NCBI GenBank assembly: GCA_009667805.1
Contig: CM019068.1
Coordinates: forward strand, 5,129,218-5,193,217
Direction: 5' to 3'
DNA from: Leptobrachium leishanense
Taxonomy: Eukaryota > Chordata > Amphibia > Anura > Megophryidae
Length of the DNA: 64,000 nucleotides
In this document: one piece after another, positions 1 to 10,282 of the stretch
How the letters are laid out: every line of letters starts with the position of its first letter
How positions within the stretch are numbered: the stretch's first letter is position 1
Position numbers and translations under genes: made by a program
Notes under the pieces: model-generated
The model's input: only the letters and a program-made list of their open reading frames with translations
Told to the model about the DNA's origin: nothing
Database searches by the model: none

Positions 1-926
1 TATGATTTGCTGCTCAGTGATTGCAGGATTCAGTCTGTATTTCCCCGAGGTGATCTGTAAAACCTGTCCTGGTTGAGGGTCCCGGGGACAGGTTTGCATG
101 ATATGTGCAGCACAGGTGATATGATTTGCTGCTCAGTGATTGCAGGATTCAGTCTGTATTTCCCCGAGGTGATCTGTAAAACCTGTCCTGGTTGAGGGTC
201 CCGGGGACAGGTTTGCATGATATGTGCAGCACAGGTGATATGATTTGCTGCTCAGTGATTGCAGGATTCAGTCTGTATTTCCCCGAGGTGATCTGTAAAA
301 CCTGTCCTGGTTGAGGGTCCGGGGACAGGTTTGCATGATATGTGCAGCACAGGTGATATGATTTGCTGCTCAGTGATTGCAGGATTCAGTCTGTATTTCC
401 CCGAGGTGATCTGTAAAACCTGTCCTGGTTGAGGGTCCCGGGGACAGGTTTGCATGATATGTGCAGCACAGGTGATATGATTTGCTGCTCAGTGATTGCA
501 GGATTCAGTCTGTATTTCCCCGAGGTGATCTGTAAAACCTGTCCTGGTTGAGGGTCCCGGGGACAGGTTTGCATGATATGTGCAGCACGGTGATATGATT
601 TGCTGCTCAGTTTTTGCAGGATTCAGTCTGTATTTCCGAGGTGATCTGTAAAACCTGTCCTGGTTGAGGGCCGGGGACAGGTTTGCATGATATGTGCAGC
701 ACAGTTGATATGATTTGCTGCTCAGTGATTGCAGGATTCAGTCTGTATTTCCCCGAGGTGATCTGTAAAACCTGTCCTGGTTGAGGGTCCCGGGGACAGG
801 TTTGCATGATATGTGCAGCACAGGTGATATGATTTGCTGCTCAGTGATTGCAGGATTCAGTCTGTATTTCCCCGAGGTGATCTGTAAAACCTGTCCTGGT
901 TGAGGGTCCTGAGGACAGGTTTGGGA
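1..926. repeat. 119-bp tandem satellite, about 7.8 copies
   Basis: Near-identical units of about 119 bp begin at 1, 120, 239, 357, 476, 594, 709 and 828. Most differences are single-base gaps in the runs of C and G. Each unit carries a short inverted pair, ACCTGTCC and GGACAGGT, that could form a hairpin. The array is cut by the window start, so its full length is unknown, and it decays after about 926. The minus-strand frames through it are by-products of the repeat. Confidence 0.95.
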
Positions 927-1116
927 AACAATGATATAGAACATTATAAAATATTGGCTTCGTTTTTGGGCTTTAAACCTCGGCAGGTTATTTCCCTTAT
1001 AATTGTGGCAAAAGCTGCAGATTCCACCAAAGGCTTCCCAGCTCTGCTGCTTTGATGTAAGTTAACCCTTTGTGAGCCGCTTTATACAGAGTGTTCCTCT
1101 CTCCGGCTCTAAGTGA

Positions 1117-1335
1117 CGGATTCATAGAAACATAGAAAAATGTCGGCAGATAAGAACCTTTCGGCCCATCTAGTCGCCCAATTACATGGATACTTTACCT
1201 GGATTTATCTTTTGTTTAGGATAGCCTTATGCCTATCCCATGCCTGCTTAAATTCAATTACTGTTTTGGCCTCTACCACTTCTACTGGAAGACTGTTCCA
1301 TGTATCCACCACCCTCTCAGTAAAATAATGCTGAT
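1117..1335 (-). mobile_element. CR1/L2-like LINE 3' fragment
   Basis: Read on the minus strand, the segment encodes the end of a LINE reverse-transcriptase ORF (WNSLPVEVVEAKTVIEFK and nearby residues). A 3' tail follows that includes the words TCTATGTTTCTATG. The same sequence occurs in the opposite orientation at about 8600-8897. The clade is inferred from the WN-LP-V-F-L ending typical of CR1/L2 ORF2. It lies just upstream of a lipase exon, in the intron. Confidence 0.7.
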
Positions 1336-1381
1336 GTTTATTGTCACTGCGTGATTGTTGCATTTCTTTATCTCTGTCCAG

Positions 1382-1536
1382 TGGAAACTCGTTGCTTTAA
1401 AGAACTGGGATGTTTCCCGCCTGGATTTCCGTATTCTGGGACAGCACAAAGGCCTTTTCCAGACGCTCCGGCGTCTCCTCAGGAAATGAACATACAGCTC
1501 TATCTCCAAACCCCAGAGAACCCTGAACAAAGCCAG
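1382..1536 (+). CDS. pnlip-like: lipase exon: N-terminal Cys-loop region
   Basis: The acceptor follows TCTCTGTCCAG and the donor is CAG|GTAGCT. The exon is 155 bp. It begins with two bases that complete a codon (probably Val) and ends in phase 0. It encodes CFKELGC, matching the first disulphide loop of pancreatic lipase (Cys-x5-Cys), then a proline-rich stretch, then IQLYLQTPENPEQ, equivalent to the family's FLLYTNENPNNFQ segment. The preceding exon, with the signal peptide, should lie upstream of position 1 or be too small to see. A 33-bp repeat array starts about 110 bp after the donor. Confidence 0.9.
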
Positions 1537-1645
1537 GTAGCTCCATCATATCCCATCATGCTCCAGTTACAGGTGTAAGAAACGGCTCAGAAACACGAAG
1601 AGGTGACCACTGTCTCCATAACACGTGAAATCTGAAGGCAGGAAG

Positions 1646-3949
1646 AGGGGGGATTGCAGGGCGCTGCTACAGGCAATATGGGGGGATTGCAGGGCTCTGC
1701 TACAGGCAATATGGGGGGATTGCAGGCGTTGCTACAGGCAATATGGGGGGATTGCAGGGCTCTGCTACAGGCAATATGGGGGATTGCAGGGCGCTGCTAC
1801 AGGCAATATGGGGGGATTGCAGGGCGCTGCTACAGGCAATATGGGGGGATTGCAGGGCTCTGCTACAGGCAATATGGGGGGATTGCAGGGCTCTGTTACA
1901 GGCAATATGGGGGGATTGCAGGGCGCTGCTACAGGCAATATGGGGGGATTGCAGGCGTTGCTACAGGCAATATGGGGGGATTGCAGGGCTCTGCTACAGG
2001 CAATATGGGGGGATTGCAGGACGCTGCTACAGGCAATATGGGGGGATTGGAGGACGCTGCTACAGACAATATGGGGGGATTGCAGGGCGCTGCTACAGAC
2101 AATATGGGGGATTGCAGGGCTCTGTTACAGGCAATATGGGGGGATTGCAGGGCGCTGCTACAGGCAATATGGGGGGATTGCAGGACGCTGCTACAGGCAA
2201 TATGGGGGGATTGCAGGACGCTGCTACAGACAATATGGGGGATTGCAGGGCGCTGCTACAGACAATATGGGGGATTGCAGGCGTTGCTACAGGCAATATG
2301 GGGGATTGCAGGGCTCTGCTACAGGCAATATGGGGGGATTGCAGGACGCTGCTACAGGCAATATGGGGGGATTGGAGGACGCTGCTACAGACAATATGGG
2401 GGGATTGCAGGGCGCTGCTACAGACAATATGGGGGGATTGCAGGACGCTGCTACAGGCAATATGGGGGGGATTGCAGGGCGCTGCTACAGGCAATATGGG
2501 GGGATTGCAGGGCTCTGCTACAGGCAATATGGGGGATTGCAGGCTCTGCTACAGGCAATATGGGGGGATTGCAGGGCTCTGCTACAGGCAATATGGGGGG
2601 ATTGCAGGGCGCTGCTACAGGCAATATGGGGGGATTGCAGGGCGCTGCTACAGACAATATGGGGGATTGCAGGCGCTGCTACAAGCAATATGGGGGATTG
2701 CAGGTGCTGCTACAGGCAATATGGGGGATTGCAGGCGCTGCTACAGGCAATATGGGGGATTGCAGGGCGCTGCTACAGGCAATATGGGGGGATTGCAGGG
2801 CGCTGCTACAGGCAATATGGGGGATTGCAGGGCGCAGCTACAGGCAATATGGGGGGATTGCAGGGCGCTGCTACAGGCAATATGGGGGGATTGCAGGGCT
2901 CTGCTACAGGCAATATGGGGGGATTGCAGGGCTCTGCTACAGGCAATATGGGGGGATTGCAGGGCGCTGCTACAGGCAATATGGGGGATTGCAGGGCTCT
3001 GCTACAGGCAATATGGGGGATTGCAGGGCGCTGCTACAGGCAAGCAATATGGGGGGATTGCAGGGCGCTGCTACAGACAATATGGGGGGATTGCAGGCGC
3101 TGCTACAAGCAATATGGGGGGATTGCAGGGTGCTGCTACAGGCAATATGGGGGGATTGCAGGCGCTGCTATAGGCAATATGGGGGGATTGCAGGGCGCTG
3201 CTACAGGCAATATGGGGGGATTGCAGGGCGCTGCTACAGGCAATATGGGGGATTGCAGGGCGCTGCTACAGGCATATGGGGGGATTGCAGGGCTCTGCTA
3301 CAGGCAATATGGGGGGATTGCAGGGCGCTGCTACAGGCAATATGGGGGGATTACAGGGCTCTGCTACAGGCAATATGGGGGTATTGCAGGGCGCTGCTAC
3401 AGGCAATATGGGGGGATTGCAGGGCGCTGCTACAGGCAATATGGGGGGATTGCAGGGCGCTGCTACAGGCAATATGGGGGGATTGCAGGGCTCTGCTACA
3501 GGCAATATGTGGGATTGCAGGGCTCTGCTACAGGCAATATGGGGGATTGCAGGGCGCTACTACAGGCAATATGGGGGGATTGCAGGGCGCTGCTACAGGC
3601 AATATGGGAGGATTACAGGGCTCTGCTACAGGCAATATGGGGGTATTGCAGGGCGCTGCTACAGGCAATATGGGGGGATTGCAGGGCGCTGCTACAGGCA
3701 ATATGGGGGGATTGCAGGTCGCTGCTACAGGCAATATGGGGGGATTGCAGGACGCTGCTACAGGCAATATGGGGGGATTGCAGGGCGCTGCTACAGGCAA
3801 TATGGGGGGATTGCAGGGCTCTGCTACAGGCAATATGGGGGGATTGCAGGGTGCTGCTACAGTCAATATGGGGGGATTGCAGGGCGCTGCTACAGGCAAT
3901 ATGGGGGGATTACAGGGCGTTGCTACAGGCAATATGGGGGGATTGAAGG
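1646..3949. repeat. 33-bp G-rich minisatellite, about 70 copies
   Basis: The consensus unit on the + strand is GGGCGCTGCTACAGGCAA followed by TATGGGGGGATTGCA. Units are 32 or 33 bp, depending on whether the G run has five or six bases. Point variants (CGCT/CTCT, ACAGG/ACAGA, GGATTGG) recur in blocks, which suggests block duplication. The unit lacks stops in several frames, so long ORFs of 773 and 807 codons on + and shorter ones on - run through it. They are not genes. Each unit has a run of 5-6 G and a second run of 3 G, giving dense G-quadruplex potential on the + strand, which is the strand of the lipase transcript. Confidence 0.97.
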
Positions 3950-4170
3950 CTGTATGTGGTGGTATCTGTCAGCCCCTCAGGATTCTGGGTAATTTTGCAG
4001 TTGGCATAGGCATGTGTCAGGTTAATGATTTGGCTTTTAATGGCTGTCGCTGCGGAGCTCCCCTCCATAAAGCATAATAAAACACATGTAGGACTCGGTG
4101 TTGCCGCTCAGCGCGTTATTCATTGTGTTTAATGTTAGTGATATGGAAATGGTTCCTTTAAACTCTGCAG

Positions 4171-4296
4171 ATCCTCGACCCATACATCCCCAGCAGCATC
4201 AAAAACACACATTTTTCAACAAAGAGGCCGACGATTATGATTTTCCATGGGATGGCTGACTTCGCTTACAGGAGCTGGGTTTACACCATGTGTAAG
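4171..4296 (+). CDS. pnlip-like: lipase exon: first core strands and oxyanion-hole loop
   Basis: The exon is 126 bp, phase 0 at both ends, with acceptor AACTCTGCAG and donor AAG|GTAAAA. It encodes ILDPYIPSSI...RPTIMIFHGMAD...WVYTMCK. This corresponds to the pancreatic-lipase segment with the strand that carries the oxyanion-hole turn (HGF in human) and ends with the Cys-Lys of the next disulphide. Here the residue after HG is Met rather than Phe. The oxyanion hole uses a main-chain amide, so function need not be lost, but it is an unusual residue. Confidence 0.93.
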
Positions 4297-4464
4297 GTAA
4301 AAGCACCTTCTGACTATTTTGATCTGTCTCCAATAACGCTGAGGTTTTTATTGACTATTTTTTATTACACTGAAAGAAAAACGCAGTATCTTTTTATAGG
4401 AATAACCAGGCATTACATTAATCCTCAGTATAGATTGCAGGGGAGTTGGTATTAAAGCTCAACA

Positions 4465-4735
4465 CACTTTACTGCAGCATTCCAGCAGCCAGGGACTGGG
4501 CAGAAAACAGGGAGAGCTGTGGGGTCAGTCGCTGCTGTACAGGGATTAGATTCAGGGGTTATAAATAATGAGTGTAAATCCCTGTATTATTTATAAAGCG
4601 CCAGCATATTCCGCAGCGCTGTACAATAAGCACAGTATAGACAGGGTTACAATACATTGAACAACATTTGACAAACAGTACAGGAGGAGATGAGGGCCCT
4701 ATTCCCGTAGGAACTCACAATCTAGGAGGGTTCGG
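4465..4735. repeat. dispersed repeat, two-part
   Basis: Bases 4474-4570 (CAGCATTCCAGCAGCCAGGG and following) recur in diverged form at about 28198-28310 in a later intron. The second half, from 4575, contains the word CCGCAGCGCTGTACAATA, which I recognise as a widespread frog genomic repeat tail; its class is not clear from the sequence. No open frame of note. Confidence 0.6.
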
Positions 4736-4759
4736 GTTGGACGGGTTCGGGTCTGTACA

Positions 4760-5340
4760 GTACAGATACAAGGTGTTTCTGTAATTGCCATACACAGGCA
4801 TTATGCAGCACATACAGATACAAGGCGTTGCTGTAATTGCCATACACAGGCATTATGCAGAACATACAGATACAAGGTGTTGCTGTAATTGCCACACACA
4901 GGCATTATGCAGCACATACAGATACAAGGTGTTGCTGTAATTGCCATACACAGGCATTATGCAGCACATACAGATACAAGGTGTTGCTGTAATTGCCACA
5001 CACAGGCATTATGCAGCACATACAGATACAAGGTGTTGCTGTAATTGCCACACACAGGCATTATGCAGCACATACAGATACAAGGTGTTGCTGTAATTGC
5101 CATACACAGGCATTATGCAGCACATACAGATACGAGGTGTTGCTGTAATTGTCATACACAGGCATTATGTGGCACATACAGATACAAGGTGTTGCTGTAA
5201 TTGCCATACACAGGCATTATGCAGCACATACAGATACAAGGTGTTGCTGTAATTGCCACACACAGGCATTATGCAGCACATACAGATACAAGGTGTTGCT
5301 GTAATTGCCATACACAGGCATTATGCAGCACATATAGATA
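4760..5340. repeat. 52-bp minisatellite, about 11 copies
   Basis: The unit is TACAGATACAAGGTGTTGCT followed by GTAATTGCCATACACAGGCA and TTATGCAGCACA. Copies are more than 95% alike by eye, and the main variant is CATACA versus CACACA. It lies in the intron between the exons at 4171 and 7476, is not related to the 33-bp array, and has no coding meaning. Confidence 0.95.
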
Positions 5341-5382
5341 TTGCATTGCTAATAATCTCATTCTGATCCCTATAAACCCCAT

Positions 5383-5640
5383 AAGCAGGAGATCTCAACA
5401 TTTTATTATCTGCCTACAGCACATTTACTGCATCTGTCTGTATGCTGATAATGCAGACCCCGTGTAAGCAGGAGATCACACCATTTTATTATCTGTCTAC
5501 AGCACATTTACTGCATCTGCCTGTATGTAGATAATGCAGACCCCGTGTGACATTGTATCAGAAGAGGGGCGCCATCTAGAGTTTACAACCTTTCATTCCA
5601 GTGATATTTCTGCCTGTATGATGATAATGCAGACTGTGTG
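5383..5640. repeat. 84-bp tandem duplication
   Basis: A segment from AGCAGGAGAT through GCAGACCCCGTGT occurs at 5383 and again at about 5467. A decayed third part (TGATAATGCAGAC) lies at about 5620. This is a small local duplication within the same intron. Confidence 0.8.
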
Positions 5641-6775
5641 TGTCATTGTGCCAGATAACGCTAGTGCTAGTAACACAACATCACCAAAACAACATGGCTT
5701 CACCCCGATAAGACACAGCCAGGGCTACCATGCTCGGAGGGGAGGGGGAGACCATGCTATGTTAGAGAGTCCAGTTGCTCTAGGTGGCCCTTGCCATACC
5801 TTTTTTAGCTTGTCTGGCACAGATGTAAGGGTCCCTCCATGCCTCCTGGGACCGGCCCATCAAGATACCAACATATTTCCCAAAGCATTTGTGGGCGGTA
5901 AGAGCAAACAGACTTGTAACAAATCTTCATTTCCCCAACTAGGTCACATCTGCTAATACCGCTTTCTTGCCGGACCCCCGTGCTCTCCCCAGCAGGCTTT
6001 CTGCCTTTCTCCAAGCCTTAGATGAAGCTTAAAGACGGGGACACGTATAGAGCCTGCTAGCACCCCCAGAAATATGACGACGCATATATCAGGGAAAAAA
6101 TATGTCATCTGCGCTCGTTTCTATATATTTCCATGTACAACAAAACACTATCAGGAGGTTTTAGTTTGTTTTAATGGCCATTGAAACGTAAGCTCACTCG
6201 CCCCGACAAGGCACCTCTTTGCAGAGCGAGTCCTAACCAATGTACCATAAGCGACTTCTGAGCAGCTCCAAGCCCCTCCTGCTGCTTATCAGCTAAGGAG
6301 GGGCAGAAAGATGGTGGGTTTATTTATACGCGCACCAAACACTTCCCATTTGGGGTTAAAAACAAAAACCTGGAAAAAGGATCAGCAGCAAAAATGACGA
6401 ACTGGTGTTACAGCATAAAATACATACATACAGAAAAAATGGCGTTGCGCCCATACTCACCGGAGCCACTGCAACAGCCAGGAGTAACAGCCCAGGTCAT
6501 GTATAAAACATAACAAGAGAAAAAAGAAGATGTCATCTGCTCAGGGAGTTTAGAACAGCCACAACCCGGAAAACCTTTATTGAGTTAAATATATACAGTC
6601 CCAGGAGGGGCTAGAAACCAATGGGAAATTACACCCTGGTGCCCCCCCTCCTCAAGTGAACCAGACACGTTCAGACATGAAACAATAGAGTACCATGTAA
6701 GTACAGCCTGAGCATCAGATAATGGGGCAGTGTTTGTCCGACCAAGGCAGATCAACAAAAAAACACTCAAACATA
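5641..6775. other. intron sequence, nothing recognised
   Basis: Unique-looking intron DNA with short open frames only. No convincing exon, transposon terminus or RNA gene was seen. Confidence 0.5.
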
Positions 6776-6955
6776 CAACAGATAATAACACTAATCACAC
6801 ATTCCAGACAGGGGAAGCTGGAAAAGGCAAAATAACTCACCCAGTAAACCCATCAGTAGATATCAACAGATAATAACACTAATCACACATTCCAGAGAGG
6901 GGAAGCTGGAAAAGGCTAAATAACTCACCCAGTATTCCCATCAGTAGATATCAAC
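6776..6955. repeat. 88-bp direct duplication
   Basis: CAACAGATAATAACACTAATC and the following bases occur at 6776 and at 6864, with a few substitutions (ACAGGGG/AGAGGGG, AAACC/ATTCC). This is a local tandem duplication. The rest of the intron up to 7475 holds nothing I recognise. Confidence 0.9.
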
Positions 6956-7475
6956 ACATAGACATTAACCGTATTCATACATAACAGAAGATTACACAAA
7001 CACCCTGTACCCTACAGCCACAGGGTGACTTCAACATAGGAGAGGACTGGGAAATAATCTAAAACATCAGGCCTGCACCTCCCAAATACCTCGCTAGGCC
7101 CATGTACCCCAAGTTCATAGTGACGCACGTCACAGGACTCATCACTGGAGGGAGTGAATAGTATGGTCTTCGCTAGGTAGAGGTACAGACCGAATCCTCT
7201 TCCACCAAGGAACAGTTTCCCCTCCATTGCAGACCCTCAGGGATGTATCTCACTCCCTGTATATAATGTCGGCAGGAGAGGAGGGAAATGTTTTAATTGG
7301 AATTAGTTATCTGAATGTTTTGCACCTTGGTGAAGTTTCTCTGAAGGCATCGGCGTGTCCTTATGTGGCACACGTTTGGTCATTACCCTCTATGCACGTT
7401 ACTTGGTTTCTCTATTTAATGGAGGAAATTTATTATTATTATTAGATCATTATTTGTATTTTTTTTCTTCTCCAG

Positions 7476-7616
7476 GAGATAATTTTTGTTAAAAATTGTA
7501 ACTGCATCGGGGTGGATTGGTCCAAAGGAGCCGGAGATTTCTACACGTACATACAGAGCGCCAATAACGTGCGTGTTGTTGGTGCTTACGCAGCGTATCT
7601 GATACAGCAGATTTTG
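7476..7616 (+). CDS. pnlip-like: lipase exon: beta-5 region before the nucleophile elbow
   Basis: The exon is 141 bp, phase 0 at both ends. It has a pyrimidine tract and TCTCCAG acceptor, and donor TTG|GTAAGT. It encodes EIIFVKNCNCIGVDW, then SKGAGDFYTY, then VRVVGAYAAYLIQQIL. This matches the family's NCICVDW strand with the Cys of the second disulphide, the beta-5 loop, and the helix that ends before the GHSLG exon. Confidence 0.95.
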
Positions 7617-8590
7617 GTAAGTTTGGTAAAAGCTGTGTTTTAGATTTATTGAGCTCATAAAGCTGATCCGAATCCCCCCCCCCCACCTGCATACTCCTTA
7701 CGGATTTTGCTTCTTCAGGACAAAAAGGTAAAAATCACATTCCACAAAAGAAAGGTTGAAGAGCTGTCAGTCATTCCCGAATCCTGGCTCAAGCTGAGGA
7801 AGAACAAGTGTGGTGGGAATAGCTCGTTCCTCACTGGCCAGCAGCACATTGCACATGTATACAGTGACAGTCAGTGAAATGACAGTATAGTTTGTCACAA
7901 ACATATTTCGCTTGCATTTGGGCTCCAGAAGGTGCCCCCCAAAACTGTAGCCGTGTGGGCATGACACCTGAAGAGGAAACAATTGTTAAAAGCAGTGGGA
8001 GAATAATTCTATTGAACTTTTCCCCCAGCTGATCCTGCACAGTCAAGACCTGCAGTAACTCTATTTGGCCAGCAGATGGCAACATCTCCCTAACAAATAG
8101 GAATACATTGGGAACATTCCCAAATATTTCACACTCTATAAATAATTTTTTTTTTTTTTTGGAGAATCAAACACACTGGTTCCTCAGTGGCCTTCTAAAG
8201 GCCCTTGATAATGAAAGGGTTAAAGATTTGGTTTGGACAGGACCTGACATTGGGTAGTGGTGGTTAGAGACTTTTGTGGGCAGGCTGGACTTGCCAGGGT
8301 CACACACAAGCCCCCTCCCATGTGCAGTGGACAATAGGCTACATTAAAATTAGGAGAGATGGACATGCCATTGTCCCTCTACAAACACCCACCCCCCTCA
8401 TTGAGTGTGGGGGGGCACATGTTGACAGCAAGCACCCCCATCTAAAAGCGGTGGTAATAATTAAAAAAACATTGTGATTTTTGTTTTTTCTTGCAACAAT
8501 ATCCTGGCAGTGGCCTTCTATCTAGGGAAGGAAGCCTCACAAGAATACACAGAACAGGAGAACAGGAAAGGCGAGGGTTAAACAAGATTT
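7617..8590. other. intron sequence, nothing recognised
   Basis: Contains a C run at about 7675-7684 and a T run at about 8144-8160. No repeat family, exon or RNA gene could be supported. Confidence 0.5.
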
Positions 8591-8599
8591 AAAAGGAAA

Positions 8600-8897
8600 C
8601 AAAATAGCAAAACAAGAGGACATAGTCTTAGATTAGAGGGGCAAAGGTTTAAAAGTAACATCAGGAAGCATTATTTTACTGAGAGGGTGATGGATACATG
8701 GAACAGTCTTCCAGTAGAAGTGGTAGAGGCCAAAACAGTAATTGAATTTAAGCAGGCATGGGATAGGCATAAGGCTATCCTAAACAAAAGATAAATCCAG
8801 GTAAAGTATCCATGTAATTGGGCGACTAGATGGGCCGAAAGGTTCTTATCTGCCGACATTTTTCTATGTTTCTATGTTTCTATGTTTCTATGTTTCT
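8600..8897 (+). mobile_element. CR1/L2-like LINE 3' fragment
   Basis: The frame encodes the last residues of a LINE ORF2: HYFTERVMDTWNSLPVEVVE, then EFKQAWDRHKAILNKR and a stop. A short 3' UTR with repeated TTTCTATG heptamers or octamers at 8865-8897 follows. It is the inverted twin of the copy at 1117-1335 and nearly identical to it where they overlap, so both inserted recently or belong to a young family. Confidence 0.75.
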
Positions 8898-9077
8898 AAG
8901 ATACAAGCACCCAACAGCAACACACACAAGGAAACCCTGATCTGGGATGAGGTCCTTGCAATGGCCTTCTATACTAAAGAATATAATGCTGCTGGGTGAT
9001 ATACAGGATGCAAGGAACATACAATAGAATCATCAGAACCTGAGCCAAACGGTTAAGATCCAGGAGAGTAAGTCAAG

Positions 9078-9520
9078 CAGGGCTAGTGCTAGACTATTTT
9101 GCGCCCTAGGCAAGATCAGCTAATTGCGACCCCCCCCCAAAAAAAGTGTTAACTGTTGAAGTGTGGGGACACACACACACACACACTGTGGGGGGGCACA
9201 CACTGTGCACGGGGGCCACACACGGTGGTTCGGTGCCCATCTTACCCCTCTGCTGGTTGGGCCTGGGGTCGGTCTGTGCCTCTTTTTTTTTTCTTTTCTT
9301 TCTTTAGTGGTGTTCTTTAATCTGCCTCTGGTGGCGTCCACACATCATCTGGTGGTGCATGTGTCACCATAACACGCCCACCTTCTGCGCCGCTAGCAGG
9401 GGTCCGCAAGCTACAACTGCCGGCTACACGAGCTGCACAATGACACAGGTACAATAATGGATGGGGCCGGCGGCACCCCTAGGCGGTTGCCTAGCTTGCC
9501 TAGTGGGAGCATCGGCCCTG
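9078..9520. mobile_element. hAT-type MITE, 443 bp
   Basis: The ends form an imperfect inverted repeat, CAGGGCTAGTGCTAGAC on the left and CAGGGCCGATGCTCC on the right when read inwards. The flanking 8-mers AAGTCAAG and CAGACAAG agree at 6 of 8 positions, as expected for a degenerate hAT target duplication. The interior is GT-rich, with (CA)n at about 9171-9187, and has no transposase. Confidence 0.65.
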
Positions 9521-10282
9521 CAGACAAGCCAATAATCAGATACCATAGAGGGAAGTCAGAATAGCAGAGTTCGGTAACCAGAATATCAACAATGGCATAC
9601 AGGGATTACACAGAAGAATACACAGAACCAAGCCAAGATCATACTCAGGAATATACAGAGCAGAACATAAACCAATAGACCCTTAGGAACAGAGACCCAT
9701 TGAAGAACCAGGAGCTAATGCACTGCATATATATATATATATATATAACAGGATTGAGCAGACAGGACATCTGATCCCAGGCCAGATCAGCCACAGGAGA
9801 ATCCAGGAGCGGAGGACCTGGGCTAGCTAGCCCTGACAATACAAGAGCTGGCCCGGAACGCTCTCACCACCAGGCCCTCTATCTATATGTCCCGGTCCTT
9901 AAGGTTCATCTAAGGTACCGGAGAAAGGCACGAGAGTCTGCCTGGGGAGAACAGGGGTCCGGCAAGGAAGCGGTATTGAGAGATGTTATAGCTGACTGTA
10001 CTATACATGCGCTATCACTTTAACTAGTGGCTCCACCCCAGGATGGCACAGGTCAGAGGGCACGGCAGCCATCTTCAGGGTCAGTTAGTGTGATGCAGTT
10101 ATGAAGGCAGATGCATGATCCTGTGTTCCTGTAGTTATCCAAGCCTGTATATAACAGTAAGTGTCCTGCAATAAAGCAAGATGTGACCTGGTCAGGCGGT
10201 ACCCCGTTGTGACCCGGTCGGGCAGTACTCTGGTGTGAACCGTTCAGAGTACTGAGATCTGTCACACACGCGTTTCATTAAC
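9521..10282. other. intron sequence with a (TA)n run
   Basis: A (TA)n microsatellite lies at about 9727-9747. Just before the next array, at about 10180-10260, a 30-35-bp motif containing GTGACC(T/C)GGTC and GGTACCCCG-like words is repeated two or three times in diverged form. Otherwise nothing recognised. Confidence 0.5.

Noticed and set aside
1..926. Possible CRISPR-like regular repeats
   Set aside because: The units are contiguous 119-bp satellite copies with no unique spacers, and the host is a eukaryote.
945..1381. Search for the lipase signal-peptide exon
   Set aside because: No ATG followed by a hydrophobic stretch and a phase-1 donor was found; the exon probably lies upstream of the window.
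1625..4077. Long + strand ORFs of 773 and 807 codons
   Set aside because: They are readings of the 33-bp minisatellite, with no start context, no non-repeat domain, and competing frames through the same bases.
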